From NCBI GenBank assembly GCA_007449985.2, contig VIIQ02000001.1:434001-498000 (forward strand): a stretch of DNA of 64,000 nucleotides. Direction: 5' to 3'. The notes below the pieces were generated by a model. The model made no database searches. It saw nothing but the letters and a program-made list of their open reading frames with translations, and had not been told where the DNA came from. Positions 51,404 to 62,490 of this stretch are shown here, piece by piece. The position numbers were made by a program, and so were the translations under genes. The number at the start of each line of letters is the position of its first letter. Position 1 is the first letter of the stretch. This DNA comes from Desmodesmus armatus (taxonomy: Eukaryota; Chlorophyta; Chlorophyceae; Sphaeropleales; Scenedesmaceae).

Positions 51404-54400
51404 ATGTTAACGGCATCAGTCGGGATTCCCTGCAACAGATACCAACCACACTGCAGTTGTGGTCACAGACTGGCTCGTGGGCCTTGCTATGTTCCGCAGC
51501 TTCTGACAGCCCATACCTTCCACTCACAAACTCGTGTATCAGCCACCAGACAAGTCACACAACAGCTGGTAGCCAAGCACAGCAGCATGGTTCACCACCA
51601 CCCGCATGAGGCTCCAAACGTGGAGGCAGCTGCTGCAGCACTTACAGAGGCAGAGGCTTTGCATGCAAGCGACCTGCAGCTGCCTTGGTGGAGCAAGCTG
51701 CGTTGGAGGCAGACCAGCAAGGAGGAAGCAGCACACTCAGAGCGCAGCATCCTGAGCAAGCTCGTCAAGTGCGTTCCTGCCGACGATTTGATTATGTTCT
51801 GGCAGTGACGTCAGCACGCTCCAGTCAGCACATAGGCAGCTGTTGTTGGCATGTACTTTGTGGGTTTTCGATTCTGACTGTCAGCAAGCACTGCAATTGA
51901 ATGCCATCCCAACCAGGGCAAGTGAGCTAGGTGCATGGCAGCGCTGGTGTGCATGACCCTGCAAATCTGCTGGATTTTGTTTGTTAGGTACAAGGGGGGG
52001 GGGGGGGGGGCGGACCCCCACCGGCTGGCCACACACAATCTGCTGTACACCAGTGGTAGAGGAGTGGGGCAGCAGCTGAGTCTGAGCATACTCATAGCTG
52101 CTAACATGAAGTTTTCATAATGCTGACATGATTTCTACATGATTTTGCACCCTCCCACCCACTCACACAGGAGCAAGTGGCGTGTTGAGGATGTGCCTGT
52201 CGGTCCCCAGCCAGAGCAGTACCTCCACACCACAAGTGGAGGTGTGCAGGACGGCCCACCGCTTGTCCTGTGCCCCGGCTATGGAGCAGGCACAGGGTTC
52301 TTCTTCAGGTGTGCAAAGCAGAGGCTGGCATCTTCGAATGCCATCAATATATCCGTGGGGCCATTCAGTCCCTGTCACTGGGCAGCTCTGCACAACATTG
52401 AAGGGGCAGGTCAATCGTTGCCCCTTGCACAGCGCGTGCATCTTCATGTGTAGGCGCTTGCACCAAGCAGCATGCTGTGGACTTGCATGCATGCATGCAT
52501 TACATGCAGCATCCATGCATGTATGGGCAATGCTGTAGTTTGTGCAAGGTGCCTCACAACACAAGGTGTCTCACAAACTTGCTTGTTTGCTGGACTTGTT
52601 GAACGCTGCAGGAACCTAGATGGGTTGGCGCAGGCCTTCCGTGTCTTTGCTGTGGACTGGCTGGGCACGGTGAGTCTCGCTGGGGTGGTGGCACAGATGT
52701 GACGTCACACGCAGGGTCCCACCAGGTTGCTTACTGAGTCCCTGACACGCACGCATAATATTATCTACTTTGTTGGCCTGCCCATTTCATCCAGTGTCGA
52801 GAGTACCGCCCAGCAGTGAAAGTACACCAATACCCCCCCCCCCCCGCCCGGGCGGGGATATAGGCACCTTGCATGCGCATTTTCGAGGAGAGAGCGAGAG
52901 ATCCCTATCATTTCCTTGAAGGGCCGTCCTTACCTTTGGCATGGCCATCCCTCCTGTCCTGTCCTTTGCCCTGCCTTGCCTCAGGGCTTGTCAGGGCGCC
53001 CGGCCTTCACCGCATCTGACAGGGCCAGTGCTGAGGACTTCTTCCTAGAGAGCCTCAACAGCTGGAGGTCCAAACAGGGCCTCAGCAAGTTCATTCTGGT
53101 CGGCCACAGCCTAGGTACGTGCGTGCTGGGCGTGTACGGACGTGCGTGCTGGGCGTGTACGGACGTGCGTGCGGGGCGTGTGCCGTACGTACGTGCTAGG
53201 CGTGCCTGGGGATGTACTTCGGTGGCAGTCCCACGTGTGTTTACAGGAGCTGCTTCGCAACCAAGTTGTAAGATGTCCTTGTTGTGAGATGATAGCCAAG
53301 CAAGGAGGGAGTCACAGTGTGACAGTTTGCGCTGTGGATTCGTCTGTGGATTTGAAGATGATGCAGATACAGCAGACACACTGACACACATGTACATGTT
53401 GGGGGTTTCCACTCATGTAGCCTTGCAATGCACTGGGCTGTGACAAGTGTGGCTGCGACACTATGATGCTGTTGCACACTTGTCACGGCCCAATGCATCG
53501 CAAAGCTACATGAGGGGAATTATTGTCCAGCAATTGTGGAGGGTACCGCCCAGCGGTGACAGGTGCAACTTGTACAACAACCCCTCTCCTGGCCCTGAAC
53601 TCTTGCAGGTGGTTACTTGGCTGCCAGTTATGCGCTACGTCACCCAGAGCAAGTGCAGCATCTGGTGTTGGTGTGCCCTGCTGGCATTGTGAGTTGCTGG
53701 GTCACATTGCATTGGGTGTATGCGTACTGGGCTTGGGCAATCCAGGCAGACTTGTAGCCACATGCATGCAGTCTGTGCACAAGACACATGAGGGGCGCAG
53801 TTGGGTTTGATCCTGATTGCCGTGTGTGTGGCCAGCCGGTGGGAGTCCGCGCACCCTGGTATCCCACCCAAAATGAGCTGGCTGCCTGCGGTTGGCCAAC
53901 AGACAGCAAAAAACATATCTGGGAGCTTGGGCATGGCCTTGCCGCGGCAGGTCCTGTGAGACGAGCACTTGACAGCAGTATGGGAAGAAGGGTGTTCGTG
54001 CTGCCCTGGCCGGTCTGCTGAGACTAAATTCCACCGGCTGGGACATATGTAAAAGTTGAACTACAAGCAGGTCCTGTGAGGCCGTCCCTCTCCCGGACGG
54101 CCCGGTCGTGTCTGCTGGTGTTCACACCTGATGCGTGTCTGCTGTTGTGTACACTTGATGCCCTGCAGCCCCCAAGCCTGAAGGGTGGGAGAGCAGGTAC
54201 ATAGGGGAGTCATGGTCGCTGCGGGCACAGCTTTACAAGTGAGTGTGCAGAGGGGTAGCCGGCAATACATTGCGCAGCTGACAGTGGTTCGCAGGTCCAG
54301 AAGTCGGCACAGCCAAGTGGTGCAATTCGCTTGGAAGCCAGGGCTCATGGGAGAAACTGCTGTAAAGCCGTCACTTTCAGGACGAGCAATGTGTTTGCTG

Positions 54401-57114
54401 CATGCAGTGCTAATGATGGCCGAGCGTCTCGGCAGCTACAGTGCATATGTTATAGGGTGCCCTGGCAACGCTTGCAAGTTCAGCAAACCTTGCAAAGAGT
54501 TACTTGACTCTCGGGGCTGCCTGGATTGCGATGGTGCTTGCGCACATGCCAGCCTGTGTCGCGCATGGTTGTGCTTTGCCTAGCGAAGGGGCAGAACACA
54601 CTGGTGTGGTTGTGGTCAGGATTCGCTTGCAGGGCGAGGTCCGGTTTGACTGCGCCTCCTGCATGATTTGTTGTCTGCTGCTGTCGATGCTCGCCAGGCT
54701 TGCAACATCTGCGTGGGTGGCCGGCCTCACTCCTGGGAGTGTGATCAGGGGCTTGGGGCCGTGGGGCCCTGGTCTCATTGACAAGTATGTCAACGGCCGC
54801 TTCAGCGTGCACGGTGAGCCTCGGATTACCTGAGGTCTATGACTCGTTTGTAGGCATATCCTGTGGAAATAGGAACCTTGCGGTATAGGAACCCCTAAAC
54901 GGTCTCCATCTGCGTCATCAGCATCCCTCTTGGAGGGGGGCACTGAACTTGTTCAGTTGGCCAGTAATAGCAAGCAACTCGCTGATGTGCAAGTCGCTCT
55001 AGGGCTGCTGGCAGCTGTTCCTGGCACACGTGTGAGGTATGAATGTCAGCCTGTCATCAAGACTGAGGAGGAGGGCTTTTGCAGCGGTAGGCATGGCCAT
55101 CCTTGTTGGACATGCCCCCCCCCCTTCCCCGTGTGTGTAGACCCTGTGTCACACGCGCAGAGTCTACACACATGGGGAGAATGTGCGTGGTGTGCGCAGG
55201 TCAGCCGTTGACAGAGGGTGAGAATGAGTGTTTCTGCATCCGCAGACAGAGCCATTGTTGTGTTGCAAACGTGCCCATCCCCCCCCCCCCCCCCCTCCCC
55301 GCACCTCCCCGCACCATCCCCAACTCCGCCCCCCCCCCCCCCAAACCACATGTGAATGTTGGTGTGTGCAGGTCAGCCGTTGACGGAGGGTGAGAAGGAG
55401 TGTTTCCGCAGCTACTTCTACCACATCGCAGCGCAGCGGGGCAGCGGTGAGCACGCGCTGCGGCACCTGCTGGCACCCGGGGCCTGGGCGCACTCACCCC
55501 TGCAGGAGCGCCTGCAGGAGCTGAAGGTGGGTTGTGTCCAGCTGGCAGAAGAGATGTCATTCGGAAAACTAATGCACCGGCATCAAGGGGGTTGCAGGGG
55601 GCGAAAGTGCAGTGGAGACACTTCACATCAAATGATGTCTGTACGTTCCTGCGGCTTTCCTGCAACGACCCATGTATTGTTAGCGTCCTCTGGGCAGAAT
55701 GGGTTCCGGGCCTCCTTGATCAAAGCTATTGCCACAGTGGTGTGAGCATGAGGGACCTTGTGTGCAAGTGGGTTGACAACTTGAGTGACGTGGTTGCTTG
55801 CAGGTGCCTGTGACCTTCATTTATGGGGAGCATGACTGGATGAACCCTTCAGCTGGCGTGGCAGTGGCTGAGATCCTCGACAGGATCAGGGAGCGCAAGG
55901 TGGGTGACAATTACCTCATGTGATCAAGTACTGTAGTGCCGTTTGCAACCAGCGTGGCAGTGATGTGTAACACTGTTACAGTAACAGCACTTTTAAAATC
56001 ATCAGTGCCAACAGTGGCTGAGATCCTGGACAGGATCAGGGAGCGCAAGGTGGGTGGCAGTGAACAACATCGATGATACCAGGGGTAATTCATCACTGCA
56101 GTGGCATTCTGCAAACAGTGTGACGTGTAACAGCAATTGGCAACAGCGCAAGTACAGCATGTGTCAGTGGCATTTTGCCTCCACACAATACAATGGGCCT
56201 CGACAGCCCTTCAGGCCAGCAAGCATGTCTTTGGCTGCCTTCAACAAGCTGCATCGAGCGCTAAGCAGCCGCACCAGTAGCAATGGGCTGTGGCGGCTTG
56301 TGGTCTCACCCAGGCTTTTGCTGAGCTGAGCTTCAGCAAACAGCCATACCAGACTTGCAGTCCCACAACTGAAATGTACTTGGCAAGCCATGAGATCACC
56401 CACTGCTCCTGCTACACCGTATGTCTCATTATTCTAGTTTTACTGAGAATGGGTAAGCAAGTCCTGTGTGTCACGTCATTTGTGTTGTCAGGTGCCGTCA
56501 GACCACAAGGTGGAGCTGGTGCCCAACAGCGGACATGTAAGTGTGCAGCTTTTTTGCCAATTGGCGGATCTGCGACTTAGCCAGCCTGGCTACCCGCCTG
56601 CCGTGTATCCCGCTTGCCAGCCCGCCAGCAAGCTAGCCCACCAGCCAGCCTCCTTTTGAGGCGGGTGCACAACAACACACTATGCTTCGAGCTTCCTGCC
56701 AGGCTGCGCACACACACTCTACAGTAGCTCAGCCCTTGAGGCCACAACGCCTCAATTTTGCGGAACGGTCAGTCCAGTCCACTTGTGCCCGATGCTTTGC
56801 TTTCCGATCCCGCAGTCACCTGTCCAGCCATACCTGTCGTGTGTTGCTCCTGATCTGCTAGGGCTAGGGTGCCTGGATAAACCCTAAACCCTAAAACCCA
56901 ACCCCAACCCTACCCCGCTGCCGTGTGTGTGCTGCTGCAGTATGTGTTTCTGGAGGAGCCTCAGCGCTTCAACGCAGCCCTGTTCCGCACCACAGCGCCC
57001 TACCTGCCCGCAGGCCTTGCAGACAGCTTGATACACAAGGAGGAGCAGCAGCGGCGAGACAAGCAGCAGCAGGAGCAGCAGCAGCAGCAGTCACCGGCAA
57101 CGTCAGCACCTTAG
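51404..57114 (+). CDS. CGI-58/ABHD5-like alpha/beta hydrolase
   Basis: Exons: 51404-51768, 52171-52308, 52612-52669, 52985-53114, 53609-53688, 54169-54238, 54698-54813, 55372-55526, 55804-55899, 56492-56536 and 56941-57114. All joins keep phase except 53688/54169, where a small exon or alternative site is missing. It has the oxyanion region VLCPGYGAGTGFFFR, the nucleophile elbow FILVGHSLGGYLAASYALRH, the CGI-58 signature IRGLGPWGPGLIDKYV, the acid region VTFIYGEHDWMNPSAG and the catalytic His in PNSGHYVFLEEP. CGI-58 proteins regulate lipid-droplet turnover and have been reported as lysophosphatidate acyltransferases. The usual HxxxxD after the His is HxxxxE here. The serine is retained, as in plant members and unlike animal ABHD5. 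The N-terminus may be a targeting peptide; the C-terminus is poly-Gln. Confidence 0.8.
52010..52037 (+). repeat. Intronic repeat, arm 1 of a 28-bp inverted pair
   Basis: The segment reads GCGGACCCCCACC followed by GGCTGGCCACACACA in intron 1 of the CGI-58-like gene, next to a 22-bp G run. Its reverse complement, with one mismatch, is at 53823-53850 in a later intron. A related CCCACCGGCTGGCCA occurs at ~61586 in the LicD-like gene. Confidence 0.75.
53113..53212 (+). repeat. Minisatellite at an exon 4 splice donor
   Basis: Starting at the true donor (CTAG|GTACGTGCGTGC), about four imperfect ~25-bp units of GTACG, CGTGCGTGC and TGGGCGT follow. Several units reproduce a GTACG donor-like start. 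This parallels the donor-bearing minisatellite in the TMEM237-like gene. Confidence 0.75.
53823..53850 (-). repeat. Intronic repeat, arm 2 of a 28-bp inverted pair
   Basis: The reverse complement of 52010-52037 with one mismatch. The pair brackets exons 2-5 of the CGI-58-like gene, so the pre-mRNA could fold back across them. Confidence 0.75.
55200..56049 (+). pseudogene. Partial copies of CGI-58-like exons 8 and 9
   Basis: At 55200-55245 the start of exon 8 (55372) is repeated with an acceptor (GTGCGCAG); it reads GQPLTEGENECFCIR before diverging. At 56011-56049 the end of exon 9 is repeated (VAEILDRIRERK) with its GTGGGTG donor. The first lies before its exon and the second after, so both ends of an exon can be copied. 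Confidence 0.8.
56879..56916 (+). repeat. Interstitial telomere-like repeat
   Basis: AAACCCTAAACCCTAAAACC followed by degenerate CCAACCCC units lies just upstream of the last exon acceptor of the CGI-58-like gene. The unit is the plant/chlorophyte type CCCTAAA. Confidence 0.8.
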
Positions 57115-57149
57115 TGAGCACTCGCTGAGCTCTTGTACTATCTTCTCTG

Positions 57150-57457
57150 TCAGCGGTGTATTTTGGTCAAAGCAGAGCAGCAGCGCGCACATTGGCAGCA
57201 GCCGCAGCAGCCAGCAGCAGCAGCGCCTTGGTGTGCGCTTGCCCAGCTCTTGCAGTTTTCCTGTTGATGCTGTACTTTGTGATTCAGGCAGAGCAGCAGC
57301 GCGCACAAAGGCAGCAGCAGCAGCAGCAGCACCAGCGGCCAGCAGCAGCAACAGCAGCACATTGGTGTGTGCTTGCCCAGCTCTTGTAGTTGACGGTGTA
57401 ATTTCAGGCAGCTGCCTGAAATGCTCTGCAGAGCAGCAGCGGCGCATGGTAGGAGGA

Positions 57458-57512
<55 letters not shown>

Positions 57513-57740
57513 TGGGTGCCAGCAGCAGCAGCAGCAGCAGCGCCTTGATGTGTGCTTGCCCAGCTCTTGTAGTTTCCCCCGTTGCCGGCATGATCTTGGG
57601 CTGGGGAGGAGCACCAATAGAGGGACACGCACAAGCAGCAGCGCCAGCAACAGCTGCAGCGCCGGCGGCGCTGACCTTTTGTATGTGCTTGTCGACAGCT
57701 TCCCTTCTGATTGACAGTTTCCCTTCTGATTGAGGTGGGG
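57150..57740 (+). repeat. Imperfect ~120-bp tandem repeats after the CGI-58-like stop
   Basis: The unit contains GCAGAGCAGCAGCG, a CAG run, and TGTGTGCTTGCCCAGCTCTTG followed by AGTT. It recurs about four times (near 57172, 57287, 57420 and 57535) with variable CAG length. Open frames here are poly-Ala/Ser/Gln and are not supported as genes. It probably includes the 3' UTR. Confidence 0.75.
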
Positions 57741-58895
57741 TGCAGCGCCGGGAGCAGCACAAGCAGCAGCAACAGCAGCAGTGGTCGCCATCCTTGTTAT
57801 GTGCTGCTGGAGCTCAGCCCGTGGAGTTTGTGACCCTGCTGTGTTGTCTTGGCCACATTGCCCCTTGATTAACCGTGGCTTCGCCCTTGCCCCTTGTTCT
57901 CGCCCTTTGTCCTACCCATTTCCTGTGTGCGCATGCCCACCCCGGGGGGCCCATGCTACTCCCAGCTGCTAGCGGGTGTACCTGATGACTTCATGTTGAT
58001 TAGGATGGCCCCAGGTTGCAGATCGTTTGGGCCTTTCTGTTGCATTTGCGGGCCCATTGTACACTAGTGCAAGCTGCTCACGCCCAGCAGTACCTGAAAG
58101 GTGGCTGTGTGACCATTTATGTGGGGGTGGTTGTGTGGCCATGCCATGATGTACACCACACATGCCTGAGTAGCGCTGTGGCTGTATGTGGGGGCCGGGG
58201 GGAGGGGGGTCAGAGGGTGCATTGTATCACCATGTGTCGCACCAGCAAGATGGTATGTGAAGCCCAATGTAGTGAAAGCAGAGTTGATGGCGGTGATTTG
58301 CTATGCACCTGCATATTCATCAAGTTGATGGGGTGCTGATGTATGTGGGTGGCCAGCATCTTTGCTGATGGGTCCCCCTGGGTATCCCTGCGCCGTCAAA
58401 TGGTTGTGCTCATGCATTGCTGTTTCGTCAGCTTGGTGCTGACGTTGGTGCTGAAGGCATACGCTGTTGCTGGTACTATTCTTGTATCTCGAGATAGCTG
58501 TGCTGCTGTCACCTCTCATGTTTGCATGGTCTCCATGACTGGGGTGTCGCCGATACTTTGTATGCGCTTTGGTACGAGGCGCTGAGGCCTGTTTATGTCC
58601 CGTGCCTGCGGTGAAGCAGCGTGCTGCTGCTGATGGAGTTTGAACAGCCGCATCTGGCTCGGTATCTTGGTATCTTCAACGCCGTGCTATCCATTTGAAC
58701 GTTGATTGCACCCCATCCGGTTGTCTCTGCGCTGGTTGTAATCTGATCACCCAATAGGTACAGTCACCTCAGCGATCTTCCCGCGCGTCGCGTCACAAAC
58801 TTCGATACCAGAAACCCGACCCGTTGTTCTTTCTTTGAGATCCTATGGTTCTTAGGTGTCCCAATTTTCTGCATGTGCGTGCTTGAACACCTTTC
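57741..58895 (+). other. Intergenic region, no gene seen
   Basis: No coding frame is supported. The last ~150 bp before 58896 includes a short duplicated segment (GTCAGTCACCCTCCACA, twice at ~58905-58945) around the start of the next gene, so the exact 5' end of that gene is uncertain. Confidence 0.45.
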
Positions 58896-61800
58896 ATGGC
58901 GTCAGTCACCCTCCACATCATCCATGACGTCAGTCACCCTCCACAGGGGGATATCCTCCTGTTGCAGCATATAGCTCCCTTGCTGAGTCCTGAGCTTCAA
59001 TCTCGTCGTACCCTTACGATTAACAGCATGCAGCAGCTAAATTTGCGTTTGGGCAGCCGTTGCAGCAGTGCTGTCAGCTGGTGTAGCCCCATGCGACGGA
59101 ACACTGTGCTGTTGGCATGTGCAGCACTGTTTGCTGTAGCTTGGATGGTGATGCAGCGACTCCCAGAAATGTACTCCGCCAATAACCCAAATACTTTGGA
59201 AGGTTGGCATGTACAGCAGCTACCAGGAGAGCCTGCCCTGGGAGGCAACGCTCGCTTCGTCAGCAGTAGTGCAGCGGAAGCGCCAGCACAAACAGCAGCA
59301 GCGGCACGAGCAGCATCCAAGTCTCTGGGTCCGACTACAGATGCCCCTATGAAGGTTTTGCCGCCCTTTGAGCCAACCTGCCTGGCCACAGACCTAACAA
59401 AGATGGAGACATGGGGCTGTCCTGTGATCCTCTGCAACAAGGACCCCTCATGCACAGTGCAGGATCCCACATGCTGTGCCTACCTCAACTTTCAGGTGGG
59501 TGCACAGTGCATTTGCTTGTGAAGCGATCCCACGCACTTGTATCCAACTTCGAAATGTGGCAACTTTGGATGGATGATCCACTGGCGCCAGCTGGATGCA
59601 CTTCCTCTGTCTATACACCACACCACACACACACGCTCAGTGTCCCCGCACCCCCTTTGCGCACCGCCCCTTGTCCACCCCACACACAGATGCTGAGCTT
59701 CCTTCACGACTTCCTGGCCTCAAAGTGGCTGGAATCCGAGTACCTTGCCATGTTCGGCACAGGACTGGGGCAGTGCGCAACAACTCCATCATTCCCTGGA
59801 CAGAGTATGTGGACGTCAGCATCACCCCACTGCCTTTATACATCCCCCTCCCTGTGCAAACATCCCTCCTTCCAACCACCACCACCACACATACCACACA
59901 CGCTCAGTGTCTTTACACCGCCCCTTCTGCGCACCCCCCCCCCCCATGCACCCCCACCCCCACCCCCCCTCCTTCTTCTGCGCACCCCCCCCCCCCCATG
60001 CACCCCCCCCCCTTCCAAACAGATGCTGAGCTTCTTGCACGACTTCCTGGCCTCAAAATGCCTGGAATCCGAGTACCTTGCCATGTTCGGCACAGGACTG
60101 GGGGCTGTGCGCAACAACACCATCATTCCCTGGACAGAGGATGTGGACGTTGGCATAACCCCATTGGCCCTGCAGTACCTGGAGCTCAATTCCACAAGGG
60201 AAGAGCTGTGGCGGCGCGGCTACTCCCTGTGGCACCATCTCTGTGAGTCGCCCGAGAGCCTGCTTTGGCTGCTGGTTCAATTGTGGTAGGGGGGGTGTCA
60301 GGCAGGGCCCCGAGGGGGGTTGGGTGGGTGGGGGTTCAGGCAGGGCCCTGAGGGGGGCGGTCGGGGGGGGGGGGGGGGGGCTGACTCAGTTTAGTTGTAG
60401 TAGTGAGTCACCCCACTGGCACTGCAGTTCCTGGAGCTCAACTCCACGAGAGAGGGCGGCACGGATATTCATTGTGGCACCATCTCTGTGAGTGCGGTCA
60501 CATGCGCTTTGTTGTCTACCACCCCGGGGGGGGGGGGGGGGGGCGGCAGGTGCTGTTGGTTGTGGTCACCTCCACACTGAATCCCCTAGTGAACTCTCAC
60601 ACCCTTCATACTGTCGTGGCTCTCAGCACTCACAGCTGGAGCCACAGCCTGCATTGTAGGTGTGTGCATGAAGCTAAGTCACATAGGATGCCGCTGCCTT
60701 TGCTGTTGTCTGCTGCTTGTGCATGCAGCTCAAACAGCAATACCATACCCAGGCTACTGGAAGATGTGTCCCCACCGCCATCACCCCTCTCCCCACTTCC
60801 AAGCCGCCATGCAGCCGGAGGGGTACGAATGGCAGGGTGGGCCACAAGGGACCTGGAGGCAGATGGCAGCGTACACAGGTGTGACTTGAGCAATGGATTC
60901 TTCATGACGTTTTGGGGGAGCTGGCCATGATGTTGCCGAGTATGAGTTGTAAATGGGATGTAAGGGTGGGACTCCGGGTGGACGCAAGGCTCTGACAGGG
61001 GGCAGAAGGTTTGCCAAACCATCGGTGGTGTGACATTGGTTTGCCATTTCAGCTGTGCCTTGACTGCAGGATGTCACTTTGTGCAATGTCCAGCCAGGCC
61101 CTGCCTCCCACAGCGCCACTGGAACACTATGACACAGCACGACCTGCCAAGCAATGTGTTGAGGTTGTTTTCCTCATCTCCTTCCCCCTTGCTGCAGACC
61201 TGTGGCCGATGTACCCTGTCGCGGACAGCGTCACGGACTGTAGGGTGCGTACAGGCGTCAACACAACCGAAATGCTTGCAACGCCTTGGGACAACCTGGT
61301 CAAGCCCGGCTCCCAGCCGCAGATCGATCCCTGCCGCTACCGGCAAAAGTCTTCTGATCGGGAGTCAGCACGACAGCAGCGGTTCTGCATCATGTACGCT
61401 ACTGAACCCTTCGACGTGAGCGCCACGCCCAGACAGGTCGCAATTGAAGACCGTATGTTTCCAACGGCCACTGACCAGGAACGGTAAGATCACGAAAGCA
61501 CTGCTCACAGCTGTTGGTAGCTGGTTGGTGTTTTGGGGTGGATGTGGTTGTGTGTGTTGGGGGGGGGGGGTGTGACCGGGGGGCCAAAACCCACCGGCTG
61601 GCCAATCACGCAGCAATAGGTGCTGGTGGACCCGGGTGTAGTGTGTGGTTGCAAATGTATCAGATCAGGCCAATTTTACGCTTTATCAGAGCAGTGGGTC
61701 CACAGCATCTCATTCTAGCCATATCATTTCCGCACAGTCTCAAAGCAAGCAGGTTCAGACGGCGTGCAGCTCTGTTGACCAGCCTGTGTTTGCTGGTAAA

Positions 61801-62161
61801 AGGGTTCATGATCACCTCCATTCTGAGCAGATGGGGAGGAGACGGCAACAGACTTGGCACATTTGACAGTGAATGGCACACAGCACCTACACTGGATAGT
61901 GAAGCAATCATTCAACAGGCTGTCTAACCCAATGTACTACACGCTGACTTACCTCGCAGGATCCTGCCTACTGTGTACGGGCCTGGCTGGCGCACCCCCG
62001 ACCCTCCCAACCACGGCACCTGGCCCAGCATCCCCGATGGCTTTGCTGTTGCCCAGGCCGTGGTCGAGAAGCTCTCCCTGGGAGCCTGGGGCGGCATGCC
62101 TTACAGGGAGCGAAAGAGGCGCTGCAGGAAGGGGCTGAGGGGCAAGTGGCTGGGCCTGTAG
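58896..62161 (+). CDS. LicD/fukutin-family type II membrane protein
   Basis: Exons 58896-59495, 60023-60242, 60729-60878, 61198-61483 and 61960-62161 join in phase and give about 484 residues. A basic stretch and single helix (RRNTVLLACAALFAVAWMVM) follow a short N-terminus, as in Golgi type II proteins; Met at 59023 or 59092 would give a more usual short tail than Met at 58896. A Cys-rich segment precedes the LicD core: LSFLHDFLASKCLESEYLA, GTGLGAVRNN and IPWTEDVDVGI, where the acidic residues match the metal-binding D-x-D of this nucleotidyltransferase-like fold. YGPGWRTPDPP near the end is also typical. Family members transfer phosphocholine or ribitol phosphate to glycans; the substrate here is unknown. 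The C-terminus is basic. Confidence 0.75.
59690..59829 (+). pseudogene. Dead copy of the LicD catalytic exon
   Basis: This repeats exon 2 from its acceptor (CACACACAG|ATGCTGAG). One base fewer in the GGGG tract of the GLG codons shifts the frame. The catalytic codons corresponding to TEDVDVG have become TEYVDVS. It then runs into unrelated C-rich intron. Confidence 0.9.
60409..60487 (+). pseudogene. Copy of the LicD exon 2 end
   Basis: This repeats the end of exon 2 (60157-60242), including CTGGAGCTCAACTCCAC and the CACCATCTCT|GTGAGTG donor, with internal deletions. It lies in intron 2 after long G runs (60362-60380). Confidence 0.85.
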
Positions 62162-62490
62162 GCTAAATCCAACGGAGCGCAGGAGGCGCTGCAAGAACAG
62201 GCCAACACACACACGGCCAGTATCCAAGTACTCCCTCTGTCGACACACATGGCCAAGTGGCTGTCCCTGGGAATGGGGCGGCATGCCTTACAGGGAGCAA
62301 GAGAGGCGCTGCAAGAAGAGGCTTAGGGGCAAGTGGCTGGGCCTGTAGGCCTACAGGCCGGGGAGAAGGGAGCACAACAAAATGCCAAGGCGCAAGTGGA
62401 TGGGCCTGTAGGTCGGGGTGGAAGAAGAGGAACTTCTTGAAGAGGCGCTGCAAGAAGAGGCTTGGGGGCAAGTGGCTGGGCCTGTAGGCT
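62162..62490 (+). repeat. Tandem copies of the LicD gene tail
   Basis: The end of the last exon (GAGGCGCTGCA ... GGCAAGTGGCTGGGCCTGTAG) recurs at ~62180-62195 (short), ~62255-62349 and ~62430-62489. The second keeps most of the sequence (GGGGCGGCATGCCTTACAGG) but has a deletion. These copies follow the stop codon and would be 3' UTR. Confidence 0.85.
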
